Shown piece after piece: positions 48,421 to 59,797 of a DNA stretch of 64,000 bases. How positions within the stretch are numbered: the stretch's first letter is position 1; each line of letters starts with the position of its first letter. Both the position numbers and the translations under genes were made by a program. This DNA is from Eucommia ulmoides (Eukaryota; Streptophyta; Magnoliopsida; Garryales; Eucommiaceae), in contig CM028339.1 of assembly GCA_016647705.1 (NCBI GenBank), positions 24,157,803 to 24,221,802 on the forward strand. The letters run 5' to 3'. Below the pieces are notes generated by a model. That model had not been told where the DNA came from. It ran no database searches and worked only from the letters and a program-made list of their open reading frames with translations.

Positions 48421-48914
48421 AGTGTTGGCGTGAGTCCAATTAATGAGTTCATATTCATCTTCTCCAAACCACCATATTAAATGCCCATCCATCATATTCA
48501 ATGCTCACATTTCCCAACTCCATATTTAATGTGATTTCTCAACTATCCTCTTAAATATAGATTTGAATAGATTTGTATCTATATATATTGTTGTAAATAT
48601 TGTCAAAGTGAATAAATTAAAATAAGATTTTCTACCTATCCTATTTGTTTTTTACAATCATTTCCTTCTTTAGGAAAGAAATGATATCGGCCATATTTTT
48701 TATTTATATATTTATTTATTTATTTATTTACACAATGTCTCCCTATTAAAAAAATATATATATCAATTATGTTTCAAAACTCTTAAAAGTAAAATTAACA
48801 TTTAACTCCAAAAATTTTCAAATATTATTTATACCATAAATTTTCAAAATCATCCCGAAAATATTAAACTTAAAAAATAATATTTTCAAAAATACAAATT
48901 TTCGGGGTATTACA

Positions 48915-49138
48915 GCTTGAGTACAACAGTGGCACAACGACTGTTGGATTTGGACAAAGGCGGTGGCGATCTGCTAGATTTAGGTTGAGATGGTGTTGGA
49001 TTTAGGGGTTTTTTTGAGTTTTAGGTTTAGGTCGAAGAGGCGGTGGAGGGTGAGGTTTTTCCTCCCTTCTTTTTTTTTTTTTTTTTTTTTTTTTTTTCCA
49101 AATATTTGAACCATTTCAATTTGGCTATGATGCCGTAT
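48915..49138 (-). other. Copia C3 leader remnant and primer site
   Basis: GC-richer DNA without a frame, then a T run (49072-49097), then the reversed primer site next to the right C3 LTR. The text at 35530-35603 on the far side of G1 has the same character, which supports both being one C3 leader split by G1. Confidence 0.5.
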
Positions 49139-49293
49139 TGAAAAAGATTCTTGAGTCTTTCATATTCATTCTCTTGAATTACAAGGGTATATATAGAGCT
49201 TATTTTAGGGTATCCCTAGAATCAAGCTATTAGATAATCTAAATTAGAAAGCTATTACATAATCTAGGAAAATATAATTTGTCTTATTTAACA

Positions 49294-51276
49294 AAAATAA
49301 TTTTAATTTTTTTTTAAATAAAAATTTATATTTAGCAATAAGAGTATACATGTAGATTATCCCTTTCATTCCCAAGTTTAAAAAGGGCACCTCTCTTAAA
49401 TTATATATTTTCAGATCTAGTGTTTAAAATTAAGTTGAAATTAATTCATAACTAACATTAATCCATTATTCCGATCCTTTTTTTAGATCTAATAAGTAAT
49501 AATGCAGTAATGAACAAACTATCAATTTTGGTCCCGGAAGAAGTTTGCTTCCAACATGTAAAATACCCAAAAAAATTGAAATAAAAAACACAGCCATCAT
49601 ATTTTTGTCCAGCTATCATATGCCAATTGCCCTATCCCCACTTTTGGGTCATAGCTTTATACTTACATCACCAGATAATGACATCAATCCATTTTATTTA
49701 TTTATTTTTTAAAATAAATTAATATTCTTTGATAGAAAAAAATATTTGCTTGAAAATAGTTTTATAGTTAGAAAACAAAAAAATAAATATATTTTATAAT
49801 TACGAACCAAATAGGTTAACATCACAAAATTAAATACTCAAATTGCTTGATTTCATTTTTACTATACTACACAATTTGAACTTTTGAAGTTTTTTTTATT
49901 GACAAAATGAAAAATAAATTAAGATACTTTAGTATCCATTTAGCCAAGAGGTGTTAGTCGGATTGATAAGGAGAGATGCCCAATTTTCTTCTCAATCAGA
50001 ATTTGACGGAACACTGCAGGATTTAAATTTTGAATTTAATTCTGAATGTACTAGGTCGATGTACAAGAGTAAGTCCTTAAGTGTTGGTAAAATAATAGTC
50101 AAAAATTAATTAAATAATTAAACAACTAATTATTTTAATCAATTATTAATTAAAAAATAAAAATACAGAAGAAACAGTTCTAATTTCTTTATTACGTAAA
50201 CATTCTAGATGACATTATAAGAAAAATATTACAATCTAGAATGAAAAACAGGAAAAAGAATGGTTGGTGTATAATAACAAAATAATAAAAAGAGAATACT
50301 TATTGTGTAATAACAAGAAACATAAACAAAAATACCAGAATAAAATATCGGGACAATCGTTTGACGATTTGTCCTTAAAGCAAATTTAACCTTCTTTCTG
50401 TCCATATCTTTTAACGCCCTAGAGGGCTTACCTACAAGAGGCATCTCAAATCTTAATAAATGATTTTTCATCTTCTTAGGTTATCGATGTGAGATAACCC
50501 ACATTACACGTCAATCAATATTTTCAAATGAGTACTTTAATGAATAATTTTAATTCACCTTTTAAATGATTTTACACAAATAAATATATTACATTCATCT
50601 CCTCATAAAAGAGAACACATTAGTTTATTTATATATCCTAAATTATTGTTGGGTCTCATAAATAATTGGATCACAAAATCCCAAAAATTATTTAATACAA
50701 CATTAAGATCATTCAGAGAGATGATTATCGAAGAACGCGTAAACTGACTTGGATACACTTTACGGCGATAAGGGGTTAAAAGATCGACTACTTTAATTCA
50801 GATCTGTTCCACCCAAAATGGGAATGGACTAGGGTTATGAACTTATAATCATAAAATCGACTCGATCATCAGATTATACTATACTGTAATAATAAAAATT
50901 TATTAAAAAAAATTATGAAATAATAAGGAATTGACAAAAAAAAAAAAAAGAGAGGAGAGAGAGAGAAGGAAATAATTATGGAGAATTGTTCTTGAAGAAA
51001 GTCAGGAACATGCCATTTTAACTAACAGAGCCATTCATTTCATATTATATATTACATATGTACAGTATTTTTTTTTTGACAGGAGAGGATTGTGTTGATT
51101 AGAAATTTGATGATTTATGAACAAGGACAAATCAACTTGAAAGAATGTTTTTAAAAATAAAAAGAAAATTTGTGGGCCCCATAACAGACGTATACTCCTA
51201 AATAAAGATTTGAGACTAAAAAAGGTGGGAGAGGCAGTTAACTCTCCGCGATGTCCATTCACATTTTAATTATTTA
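49294..51276. other. Intergenic AT-rich sequence
   Basis: There is no supported gene, RNA or element border. Poly-A/T tracts are common. The segment at 50080-50180 (stacked 'aattaatta') resembles 22160-22210, hinting at an unrecognised repeat. Confidence 0.4.
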
Positions 51277-52592
51277 GGCCCCATTTTTCTTACCAAACTC
51301 AATCTAATTCAATCTAAAAAAAAAATTGAGATTGATTTTTGTAAATACGTTTGATAAACAAAAAACTCAACTCAAAAAATAATAATTAATTCTCAAAATC
51401 TTAAGAAAATGAGGAAAAAAAAAAAAAAAATTCGCCTAAAATACTGAACCCAACATGAGGACACACTCAGAATTTATTGAGTTGTTAGTAAGTCCCGTCT
51501 TCCACTTTTGTTAAACTCAAAACAAAGAAATTTTTATTTTTTCTTTCTCCCTTCCCATTTCTGCGATCTCTCCATTGCTCTTGCCTCTGTGTGTCGATTT
51601 CTATCGTCTTCTTCGTCTTCGTCTTGCCATCGTCTTCGTCTTCTCATTGCCATCCTCGTCTCGGTGTCATCACCATCGTCGATGCCATTGAAATCAGAGA
51701 GGGATTGGGGATATAGGGAGAGAAATTGTGTTTTGGGGTGTCGATTTCTAGACAGAGAGATGGGTTGCTCTCTATTTCATGGAGCTTGCCAACGACTAAC
51801 AACAACGACGAACAATGAATTCGTCGTTCAGGAGGCCAACGATTTCAATCTCGTTGTTCGTGAAATCAATTTTCGATTTCGTTGTTTAAGAAATCGATTT
51901 CGTTTCGTCACACTGTTTCGTCAACATTCTTATTAGGTTTCAGTTGTACTGTCAAATTTGAACATCGTCGTTGTGGGTTTCGGTTGCAGAAAATAGGTAT
52001 TTATATAAGAACAAAAGTAGTTTTTGGTTTGATTCGGATCTAGTGAAGATATACGAACCTGTGGCACCGAAAGACCTCGGGAAACACCATCTCTCTTTGC
52101 ATTTCGAAGCTCTTCGGCCTCTTTGATTGAGCCCAGCAGAGGGTAATTTCTATTTGATTTTAGCGTCGGATGAAAATTATTCTTGAATTTGCGTAGAAGC
52201 CATTGGTTTTTTCTTCGGTTTGGTTGATTTTTAATTTCGCAGGAAAGGGCTCAATATAGATAGAGATTGATAGAGCAATCACAGAGAGTGACGATTGAAG
52301 GCTGAAAACGAAGCATTTTTTGAGCATTTTGCATTCATGCGATTGTTGAGCATTCTTTTTGTTGATTAGGGTAATTTCTGGTTGATTTTGCATTCATGTG
52401 ATTGTTGAGCAACGGGTTTGGTTGATGATATCAATTTTAAGATAATATCGTTAACAAACGCGATTCTGTACAAAAAAAAAAAAAAAAAATGTCCTTATCA
52501 AATGTAATTCTGTTCTCAGTAAGAAACAAAATTTTCAACTCAACCCATCTTAATTGGGTTGAAAAAAGTGAGAACACTAACCAAACGTCACC
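51277..52592. mobile_element. Possible non-autonomous Harbinger-like element, 1316 bp
   Basis: TTA flanks both sides (51274-51276; 52593-52595). The ends GGCCCCATTTTTCTTACCAA and (reversed) GGTGACGTTTGGTTAGTGTT are only loosely alike. Sub-terminal 'aactcaa' and 'caacccaa' wording is shared. There is no transposase. The interior (51540-52150) is CT-rich and leader-like with an open frame of 142 codons (51508-51936) that matches nothing I know. It might carry host 5' sequence. Confidence 0.4.
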
Positions 52593-53098
52593 TTAGTGTT
52601 TCATTGAAAGACAAAAATAACTAGTGTAAGGATATTTTTAAAGTGCTTAATAGATCAATAAATATTGATGAAAAACTTATAAGAATATTTTTTATTTTTA
52701 TTTTTATTATAGTTACTCAATAAATGTAGCTAACAAAAAAACAGTAAAATGTAAGGTAGCTACTTGAGTACGTAGTTAATTGGAGATTCGATGTTATTTA
52801 ATTTTATCAAACATAGCTAAATAATCAAGTTTACTTAGAAAGTTGAAGATGCTCTAACTTTGGTAAAAAATAAAAAACTTACAACTTTGATAAAAATGTA
52901 ATTTTGATTCCGATAATTTTTTGCTGATATTTATGTAATTCAATTCTCTCACATCGAACCCACATTTCTGCACAGATAGATAAAAAAAAAAATATATAGA
53001 TGGGAAATATTATTGGCACTCTTAGATATCTACTTGTATTTTGTTACGCTCTTATTATTATGAGAAATCCAAGTGCATATTTTAGTAAGGGTTTGTTT
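52593..53098. other. Intergenic AT-rich sequence
   Basis: No gene or element border is seen. It ends with the TAA target site of the PIF-Harbinger transposon. Confidence 0.4.
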
Positions 53099-53339
53099 GA
53101 TAAAAAAATTAAGTAATTAAAACTGATTAAATTAAGTGTTTAATGAATTAAGTGTGTTTGACAAATGTAATAAAAATTACTTAATTAATTAAGTTTGCTT
53201 AAAAATTAAGTGAAATATTAAGTTAAAAATTCAGTAAACCCCCCCTTGCTTATTTTTTTTTTACAGATTGCGCTCAGCATTTTTTAAATTAAAAAAAAAG
53301 TGGAATTGACCGTTTTGCCCTTAGGGAACTAGGGCTCTT

Positions 53340-54612
53340 CTGCTGATCATCTTTCATTCGATCGGTTGTTTTCGTTTCGTCGCTGTGCAGAGAAGCGGCG
53401 CGATCTGAGAAGAAAGGCGACGCCGGCGAGCTTTGAAGAGGAGCGGCGGCGGAGAGCTTAGAAAAGGAGCAGCAGCAGCGGCAACGAGCTTAGAAGAGGA
53501 GCGACAGCGGCGGCGACGAGGTATGTTCTTCGAATCTATAGTTTAGGGTTTAGGGTTTCTTCATATATATGTTTTTCTATTTCGAAATCTGAAATTTTTG
53601 CTTGTTTTCAATGGAATAGTAGAAGAAACTATGATTGTTTATGTTATGGATTCATATTTTATTTTTTGAATTTCAATTTATCTGTTGAAGTCTTGTTCTT
53701 TTTTCTTTGTTCATATTCATAATTTTATGATAGAATCGTACGTTTTGATCGCATATTTCGCGTTGATGTTAATATGTAGGTTATCTCTCTGTTTTTCATA
53801 CACGGTTTACTGTGATTCGGTTTGCATGTTCTATTTCATCCTGATTCGTTTATGATATGAATCTGAGATTCCATAACTTGTTTGGATGTGGTTTAGTTTT
53901 TATTAGTTTTCCCTGTTTTAATGTTTGTTTTCTCATGGTTTCTAGTTTCAATATAGAATCATTGGTATGCGTTGAAAGATCCTTCTTGCATCAGTTCGAA
54001 ATTCCTGTTCACATGTTTCAATTTTTCAGATGCACATCACTTTCCATTTACTTCTGCATGCGTGATGCTTGATGGGAGATTAGAAATTAGTTGTTGATAC
54101 AGGCTTTGCTAGCCAATTGGGAAGGCTTCTATGTTTTCTGGAATGACTATTTCATTTTGTTTTTAGATTGTTGGAGTAATCAATGCTTGTTTTTTGGGGT
54201 TAAAGGGCTTGTAGGTGCCATCTTAAAGGACCCCTGCCTCACCTACTTCCTTTGTTTTCTGGGTCTCCTCTTTTGAATTGAAACACACACTATTTTTAAA
54301 AATCATTCAATTTGAGGTGGAACTCTATTAGGTAGTGTGGAACTCTATTAGGTAGGTGTAGTCGTGCTTCCATGCATCTTGAATTATATTCTAATTTCTT
54401 TTTATATGTAAGCATACATGTTAGTTGTAGCAAATGAATCTTTATGGTACGGTGAAGACATGGTCATTCTAATGTTCCATTCTACAAGAATCTAGTTCTC
54501 CTATGAGATTGTCAACGTATATATACTACTTGTTTGATCATTGCGTGTGAATAAGCTATTCTGTTTTTTAATTTACACTTGTATTATATTTTTTCAATCA
54601 AACCGGTATAGG
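53340..54612 (+). promoter_or_regulatory. Leader exon and 5' intron of the Myb-like gene
   Basis: A GC-rich stretch (53390-53520, 'gcggcgg' wording) ends in GACGAG followed by GTATGT, a good donor. The next strong acceptor is TATAG at 54608-54612, just before the ATG. This gives an inferred leader intron of about 1.1 kb. No promoter motif is certain. Confidence 0.45.
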
Positions 54613-54613
54613 T

Positions 54614-55439
54614 ATGTCGACTAATGATGCTAGAGTTAATTGGAAAGATCCAGATCAATATAAACTTTTTCTGGATTTATGTCTTGAAGAGGCGAATCAT
54701 AACAAGAAATCTAGTGGAACTCTTAGGAAAGAAGCGTGGAATAATATAGCAGAGAAGATTGCCGAGAAAAAAAATATTGTCTTAACTCAAAAGCAAATGA
54801 AAAATCAATGGGACTATATGAAGAAAAAATATCAAACATGGACCAAACTAATGAAAAATACCGGTCATGGAGATGATCCATTGACAAACACGAAGAATTG
54901 GAGTGCCGAGCAATGGAACGCATACTTAAAGGTAACATGAAGTACGATATTATTTATCAAATATATATTTAAATTACATAATAAAATAATAACTTATAAA
55001 TGAAAAATATGATGCCTTACAGGACAATCCCGAAGCTAAACAATTTCGATATGTTGGTCTGCAATATGTTGATGAAATGAAGGCGTTGTTTGATGGTATA
55101 ACAGCGACAGGGGAAGCATCATGGGGTCCTTCTAGGATAGGATTACCTTCCGATGATGTCCAGTACTCATCAACGTCTCAATCTATCGGACGCGTACAAA
55201 TTGACCTAGAGGGTGATTCTGTACCTTCATCTTCAAAAGCTAAGCGTCAGAAGAAGATGAAAAGTGATGACATCGATAAACAGCTACAAGCTGTTTTGCA
55301 AAGCTTAGAGAAATCGGATGGACCTACCATGGAGGAGTGTAATGGAGCTTTGGATAGTATGATAATGCTCCAAATGGATGACCCTTTATATATTGCGGCG
55401 CTAAGTATCTTTTGTGAGAGTCAATCACATCGAGAGTAA
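54614..55439 (+). CDS. Harbinger accessory protein, Myb/SANT-like (two exons)
   Basis: Exon 1 is 54614-54931 (106 codons), with a donor at GTAACA. Exon 2 is 55023-55439 (138 codons plus stop), after an acceptor CAG. The joined product has 244 residues. Residues 1-106 form a Myb/SANT-like DNA-binding domain ('VNWKDPDQYKLFLDLCLEEA', 'LRKEAWNNIAEKI', 'KQMKNQWDYMKKKYQTW', 'GHGDDPLTNTKNWSAEQW'). The second half has a basic patch (KAKRQKKMK, possible nuclear signal) and an acidic helical tail. In the family this protein binds transposon ends and helps bring the transposase into the nucleus. The frame is open throughout. The start is the first ATG after the inferred leader acceptor. Confidence 0.85.
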
Positions 55440-55743
55440 TGGATGACATTAGTTCGAAAACCCGAAGAAGTTAGAATCAATTGGCTAAAAATGAATGCGA
55501 AGAAATTAGGATTTCTTTGAATGTAACGGATTTTGAATTATCTTTTGTTGATCTTCAATTATGAATTTTTATGTTAATGTAGTATTTGGATTTATAAGTA
55601 TTTGAGTATTCGCTTAGTAGTTTTAATATGTGACTCATTATGTATTTGTTTTTTTTAAGATTTTATATATATGTGATATTTGACTTTTTATTTCAATGAA
55701 ATATTTTTAGCCGGTGATTAAAGTATTTTATTTTTGTTGTAGA

Positions 55744-57086
55744 ATGAAAGTAAAGAATTCAAATATCGTCTTAAAGAAAGTTGCAGTTCTTTTGTTAATG
55801 AAAAAAATAAGGAGAAATAGAAGAAGACCCGATACCGATTCCTCTCTTAGTGGAAAATTATATGTAGAAGAAATTGTTAACGGAAATGATTCTCATTGTC
55901 TCGAAATGTTGAGGATGAAGATTGACCCATTCATAAGATTGTGTACCTACTTCGAAAATAAAGGATGGTTAAAAGATAGTCGTTACATTTCCGTTAAAGA
56001 GAAAATGACAATATTTATCTTAATTTTAAGTCACAATTCAAGAATTCGTTGTGTGAAGAGAAGATTCAACCATTCAACTCAAACTATACATAAAATTTTC
56101 CATGAAGTATTGGATGCAATGATTTATTTTTCTAAAGAAATGATCATCCCGACAACAAGCAATGAGAGTTCAAATCAATACCATCAACGCCTTAGGCAAA
56201 TATTTCAGGTAAAATATCTAAATTGTTTGTTTAGTAGTTGATTTTGGTGTTTTGTTTGAATTAACCGATTCTTTTTAAAGGGTGCTGTAGGGGCACTTGA
56301 TGGAACTCTTATTCATGCGGTTATTTCTCCTGATAAGCAAGTTCCATTTAGAGGAAGAGGGAGAGGACAGTGTTATCAAAATGTGCTTGCGATATGTGAC
56401 TTCGATATGATTTTTACATTTTTATGGGCTGGTTGAGAAGGTGTTGCACATGACGCAAGAGTGTTGTCAGAAACTATGAATGATCCAGCGAACAATTTTC
56501 CATTTCCTTTGCCAGGTAAGTTCTTTTTACATTATTTTTCATATTAATTTAATTGTATAATACAATTTAGTATATTTATGAGTTATGCGATTGAATAATA
56601 TTTCTACATATTAATTATACAGATAACTATTATTTATGCGATGCTGCATATACTCATACAAGGGGATTTATGGCGCCCTATCGTAATGTACAATATTGGT
56701 TGTCTGACTTTAGGAGTAACGGTCCTAGAACGAAAGAAGAACTTTTCAACCATGCTCATGCCAAATTACGGAATGTAATTGAACGAGCTTTTGGGGTTCT
56801 GAAAATGCGTTTTCCAATCTTGAAGTTGATGCCATCATATACATTTGGAGTGCAGAGAAATATTGTTATTGCTTGTGTAGCTATTCATAACTATCTTCGG
56901 AAAACAATTGTGACTGATGATTTTTTTGACCAATTTACTGAAGGTTATGAAGTAAATGAATCATTTGATCATGAAATAATTACTTCAGAAATTGAAACTA
57001 GAAGGGGAAGCAAGCAAGCGGATCAAGCATATATGATTAACTTGAGAGAGAGAATTGCAATTGAATTGTTTAATTCCCGAATTTAA
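55744..57086 (+). pseudogene. PIF-Harbinger DDE transposase (three exons), one nonsense codon
   Basis: Exon 1 runs from 55744 (or the in-frame ATG at 55714) to 56208, exon 2 is 56281-56515 and exon 3 is 56623-57086. All junctions are GT-AG and keep frame. Exon 1 holds the helix-turn-helix region ('RCVKRRFNHSTQTIHKIFHE'). Exon 2 holds the first Asp in 'GALDGTLIHA' and the second in 'AHDARVL'. Exon 3 holds the Glu in 'RNVIERAFGVLKMRFPIL'. In family members these form the DDE site that cuts and joins ends at TWA. A TGA near 56434, between 'LWAG' and 'EGVAHD', replaces the Trp expected there, so this copy should not make full transposase unless the stop is bypassed. Confidence 0.88.
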
Positions 57087-57441
57087 TTTTTGTTTTTGTT
57101 GAATTCTATGTTATTATTGACTTGTGATAATTTATTTATTTGAACTTCTTAGTATATTATTGGTGTTTTTATTTTATTGTTTTATTCTCTATTTTTATTT
57201 ATTTATTTTTATTTTATTTTTTGTATTATCTTGATTCAAGGGCAATTATGTAAATTAAACAATTTTCAGCAATTCAAATTTTGCACTTATCAAACAAACA
57301 AAAAAAATTCAGCACTTAAATTTTCAGCACAATTTATCAAACAACTTTCTTAATTTTTCAGCACTTAAAATTTAAGTACTTAATTTTCAGCACTTAAATT
57401 TTCAGCACTTAAAAATTAAGTCGTTATCAAACAAGCCCTAA

Positions 57442-59134
57442 GTGTCAATGAAACTTGTCTATATTTATGAACTACGTTAATATTTTCATGGACCATATTA
57501 TGTCGATAATGAATTTGCTTAATTATTTTGAGTATGATTGCTTGTTAAATACAAGATAATTTATTTATATGGTACATTATAATTTACAGTTCGTCCCCAT
57601 CAACCGCTTGGGCATTGACCCAAGAAGAATCCATTTTAGACTGATTAGTAATATCCATTATTAACACCCGTTCGTAGTACCTTTCCCAAGGGGAAGTAGA
57701 ATCCCCACCGCTTCCTTGAAAGAGAGATGCATTGAACAACTAGATGAGAAGGGCATAATTGGCCAACGGCCCTTGTACTATGATGATAGTATCATTCAAT
57801 TTATTTATTTATTTTTGAAATTGTTAATATAACTTATAGGGTGGTCTTATGCCTCTCTTAAACACAAAAAATAGTTCAAGATGTGAGACTTTCCCTCACT
57901 TATAACCTAACTATCAGCTTCTTCCACGGATGATATGTGAAAACTCAACAATTTTTCTCGCACACATTGAGTCTTTGCTCGACCAACCCTCAATCAGTCT
58001 CCTCATTTGGACTATTCATCTAGAATTGTTATAACATGAGCTCTCATTTTTCAACATTTCATAGATTTTAATCTCGTATCTTTCATCTGAAACTACCTAT
58101 CTTATTAATCCACGATCTTCCATAAAGAGAATTTGCTTATGTGTTAGTGTGCGGGAGTAGTGCACAAGAAGAGAAACAAGTTATCGTAAGTAATGCACTA
58201 GGACTACCATTACTGATGCAAAACTTTTTGTCATGTAAATGTGATCTCGACGAAGAAGATAAAAATGGAAGTGCACATGCACTATTCAAGGATTTGTAAA
58301 TTTTATGTGAAAATTGTGAGAGATTAAATTATAAGAAAGTACTATATCTATGAATGATCTAGTAAAAAATATTTTACAATGAGATCTATCTATACAGTAA
58401 CGGGATATAATTATAAAAAATAACTGAAGTAACATAATTTAAAATACAGCAGAATAACCAAAAATAAAAACAATCGGAGCAGAGTTTTTCAAATGTGACC
58501 ATGTGAGGGAAAAAGTTAATTATTGACATAATATTGTCTAATAACCATAGCAATAGGATGGATGACATGGCTAGTGAGGAAGAACATGGAAGATGGATTT
58601 TAAATATTTAATATTTCTGTAAGCATCCTTATTAGGTGTATCTTACTGTGACAGTGATCAATTATTAATATCTGTGTGTGTCACAAAATATAAGAAATTC
58701 ATAATTTTTTCCAACTAAGAGAGAGAGAGAGTACAATTCAAGTCATCCGGTGTTCAATGGCTTGGCTTGGCTTGGCTTGGCTTAAATTGAAGCTTTTTGG
58801 ATTTTGATTTGTAATATATGTTGAAAAATTGTGATAATTCAATCAAAATTATTCTAATATAAAAATATTAAAATATGGCTCTATTTCTTATCTTTTTGTA
58901 GAACTTGTGAAGGTTTTTGAGAATGCTGGAATTTAACTCTCCATTCGCTGATCAATTACCTGTCAAATCTAAGAAAAATATTTAAAATACTAACATGGTA
59001 TCGATCAAATACCCTCCGACGTGATGAAAATAAGTTAATAAAAAATTGAGAATTGGAAAAAATCAATGAAATTATCAGTTTCTTTCAAAATATTTAATAT
59101 TATTTTTTATTTTGAAATTGATAAATATAAAAAA
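57442..59134. other. Intergenic sequence
   Basis: There is no supported gene. A non-AT-rich patch (57590-57770) and a short (CTTGG)n-like run (58759-58781, 'ggcttggcttgg') are the only distinctive parts. Confidence 0.4.
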
Positions 59135-59362
59135 GGGTTAATTAAATTTTACCCTGTAGTTTGACCGATTTGCACTTATTTCATGTGGTTTAAAAATCAC
59201 CACTTACCTTCTTGTGGTTAGATTTTCAAACTACTTACTTCTTGATATAGGAGAGTAAGTGCAACAAATATATGATCATAGGAGGGTAAATGACGATTTC
59301 CAAACTACATAAAAATAACTAGCAAATTAACCAAACTACAGGAGATTAAGTGCTATTAACCC
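59135..59362. mobile_element. Mutator-type MITE, 228 bp
   Basis: The left end GGGTTAATTAAATTTTACCC and the reversed right end GGGTTAATAGCACTTAATCT are inverted, and both continue into 'tgtagtttg'. A perfect 9-bp duplication TATAAAAAA flanks it (59126-59134; 59363-59371). Internal 'cttacc..cttgtggtt' and reversed copies make it foldback-like. There is no coding capacity. It lies about 1.3 kb upstream of the CSI1 leader. Confidence 0.85.
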
Positions 59363-59740
59363 TATAAAAAACTCACATCACATGCTCAATAATAATAGAT
59401 TTATTTGTTTTTATTGATAAATAATTTTATTTTTTAATTTATTTAAATAATATGACTTTACAACTAGTAAGAATTTTATGCATGGGGAATTTTCAACGAT
59501 TTTTTTAATTGGTAGGCATGAGATGTAAATTTTTTCTAGATATATTTCACTAAATGTTTCTAATTTTTAAATAATTATCGCGTATCTTTCATAATGTTAT
59601 TTAAATTTACTAAAAAGACTATATAATGGATTTTGATTTTGACTCTACTATAAATTAAGTGAAATTAATAAAAATAAAAATAACAATAATAGCCTAAAAA
59701 AGTAACCAACCAAACCGGTACTTTTTAAATATATACATTA

Positions 59741-59797
<57 letters not shown>

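Larger units (their letters stand above)
42924..48656 (+). mobile_element. Copia LTR retrotransposon C2, complete structure
   Basis: LTRs 42924-43146 (223 bp) and 48423-48656 (234 bp) run TGTTGG(T/C)GTGAGTCC...TTTTTTACA. The perfect 5-bp duplication ATCAT lies at 42919-42923 and 48657-48661. The primer site TGGCATCAGAGCC (43147-43159) follows the 5' LTR, and a PPT (TTGAGGGGGAG) precedes the 3' LTR. Gag, protease, integrase, reverse transcriptase and RNase H are all present in Copia order. LTRs differ at about 14 of 222 aligned sites, suggesting 2-3 million years at usual plant rates. It is structurally whole but not coding-competent, with around ten reading-frame breaks. It is inserted in an LTR of G1. 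Confidence 0.92.
35604..48914 (-). mobile_element. Non-autonomous Gypsy (chromovirus-like) element G1
   Basis: Reversed, the LTRs start TGTAATACCC and end ...GTTACA, the style of Tekay/Del-type Gypsy. The left copy is 35604-38406 (holding a 1.6-kb DNA transposon) and the right copy is 41036-48914 (holding the foldback element and Copia C2). Each is about 1.2 kb without the insertions. The PPT (TAAGGGGGTAGAT) abuts the left LTR, and TGGTATCAGAGTAGG (reverse of 41016-41030), an initiator-Met primer site, abuts the right one. Flanks ACTTG and GCTTG form a 5-bp duplication with one mismatch. The 2.6-kb interior has no gag or pol. LTRs differ by about 8%. Confidence 0.85.
26199..49293 (-). mobile_element. 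Copia LTR retrotransposon C3, outermost element of the nest
   Basis: LTRs at 26199-26363 and 49139-49293 share TGAAAAAG...TTATTTAACA. Reversed, the PPT (TTGAGGGGGAG) lies just inside the left LTR, and the primer site GGCATCATAGCC lies just inside the right LTR (49121-49133, resembling the initiator-Met site). Pol remnants lie at 26700-29750. The LTRs differ by about 6%. Within its 5' part sit the Athila-like piece (30662-~35530) and Gypsy G1 (35604-48914). The element is heavily broken and much of gag is not recognisable. The flanks are A/T-rich, so the target duplication is ambiguous. Confidence 0.8.
53099..57438 (+). mobile_element. PIF-Harbinger DNA transposon, nearly intact, 4.3 kb
   Basis: Ends GGGTTTGTTTGATAA and TTATCAAACAAGCCC are inverted repeats flanked by TAA on both sides (53096-53098; 57439-57441), the TWA duplication of this superfamily. 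Subterminal arrays of 'cagcacttaa(a/t)ttt' (57330-57415) and 'aattaagt' (53120-53230) are likely transposase-binding zones. It carries the two genes expected of autonomous members, a Myb/SANT-like protein and a DDE transposase, both on the + strand. One in-frame stop in the transposase is the main visible defect. It lies about 3.2 kb upstream of the CSI1 leader. Confidence 0.92.

Noticed and set aside
53390-53520. GC-rich stretch as a coding exon
   Set aside because: It is purine-rich and repetitive and lacks a supported start. It fits a leader exon of the Myb-like gene better.
57590-57770. Possible organelle DNA insert or gene fragment
   Set aside because: The composition is less AT-rich, but I recognise no organelle gene or plant exon in any frame.
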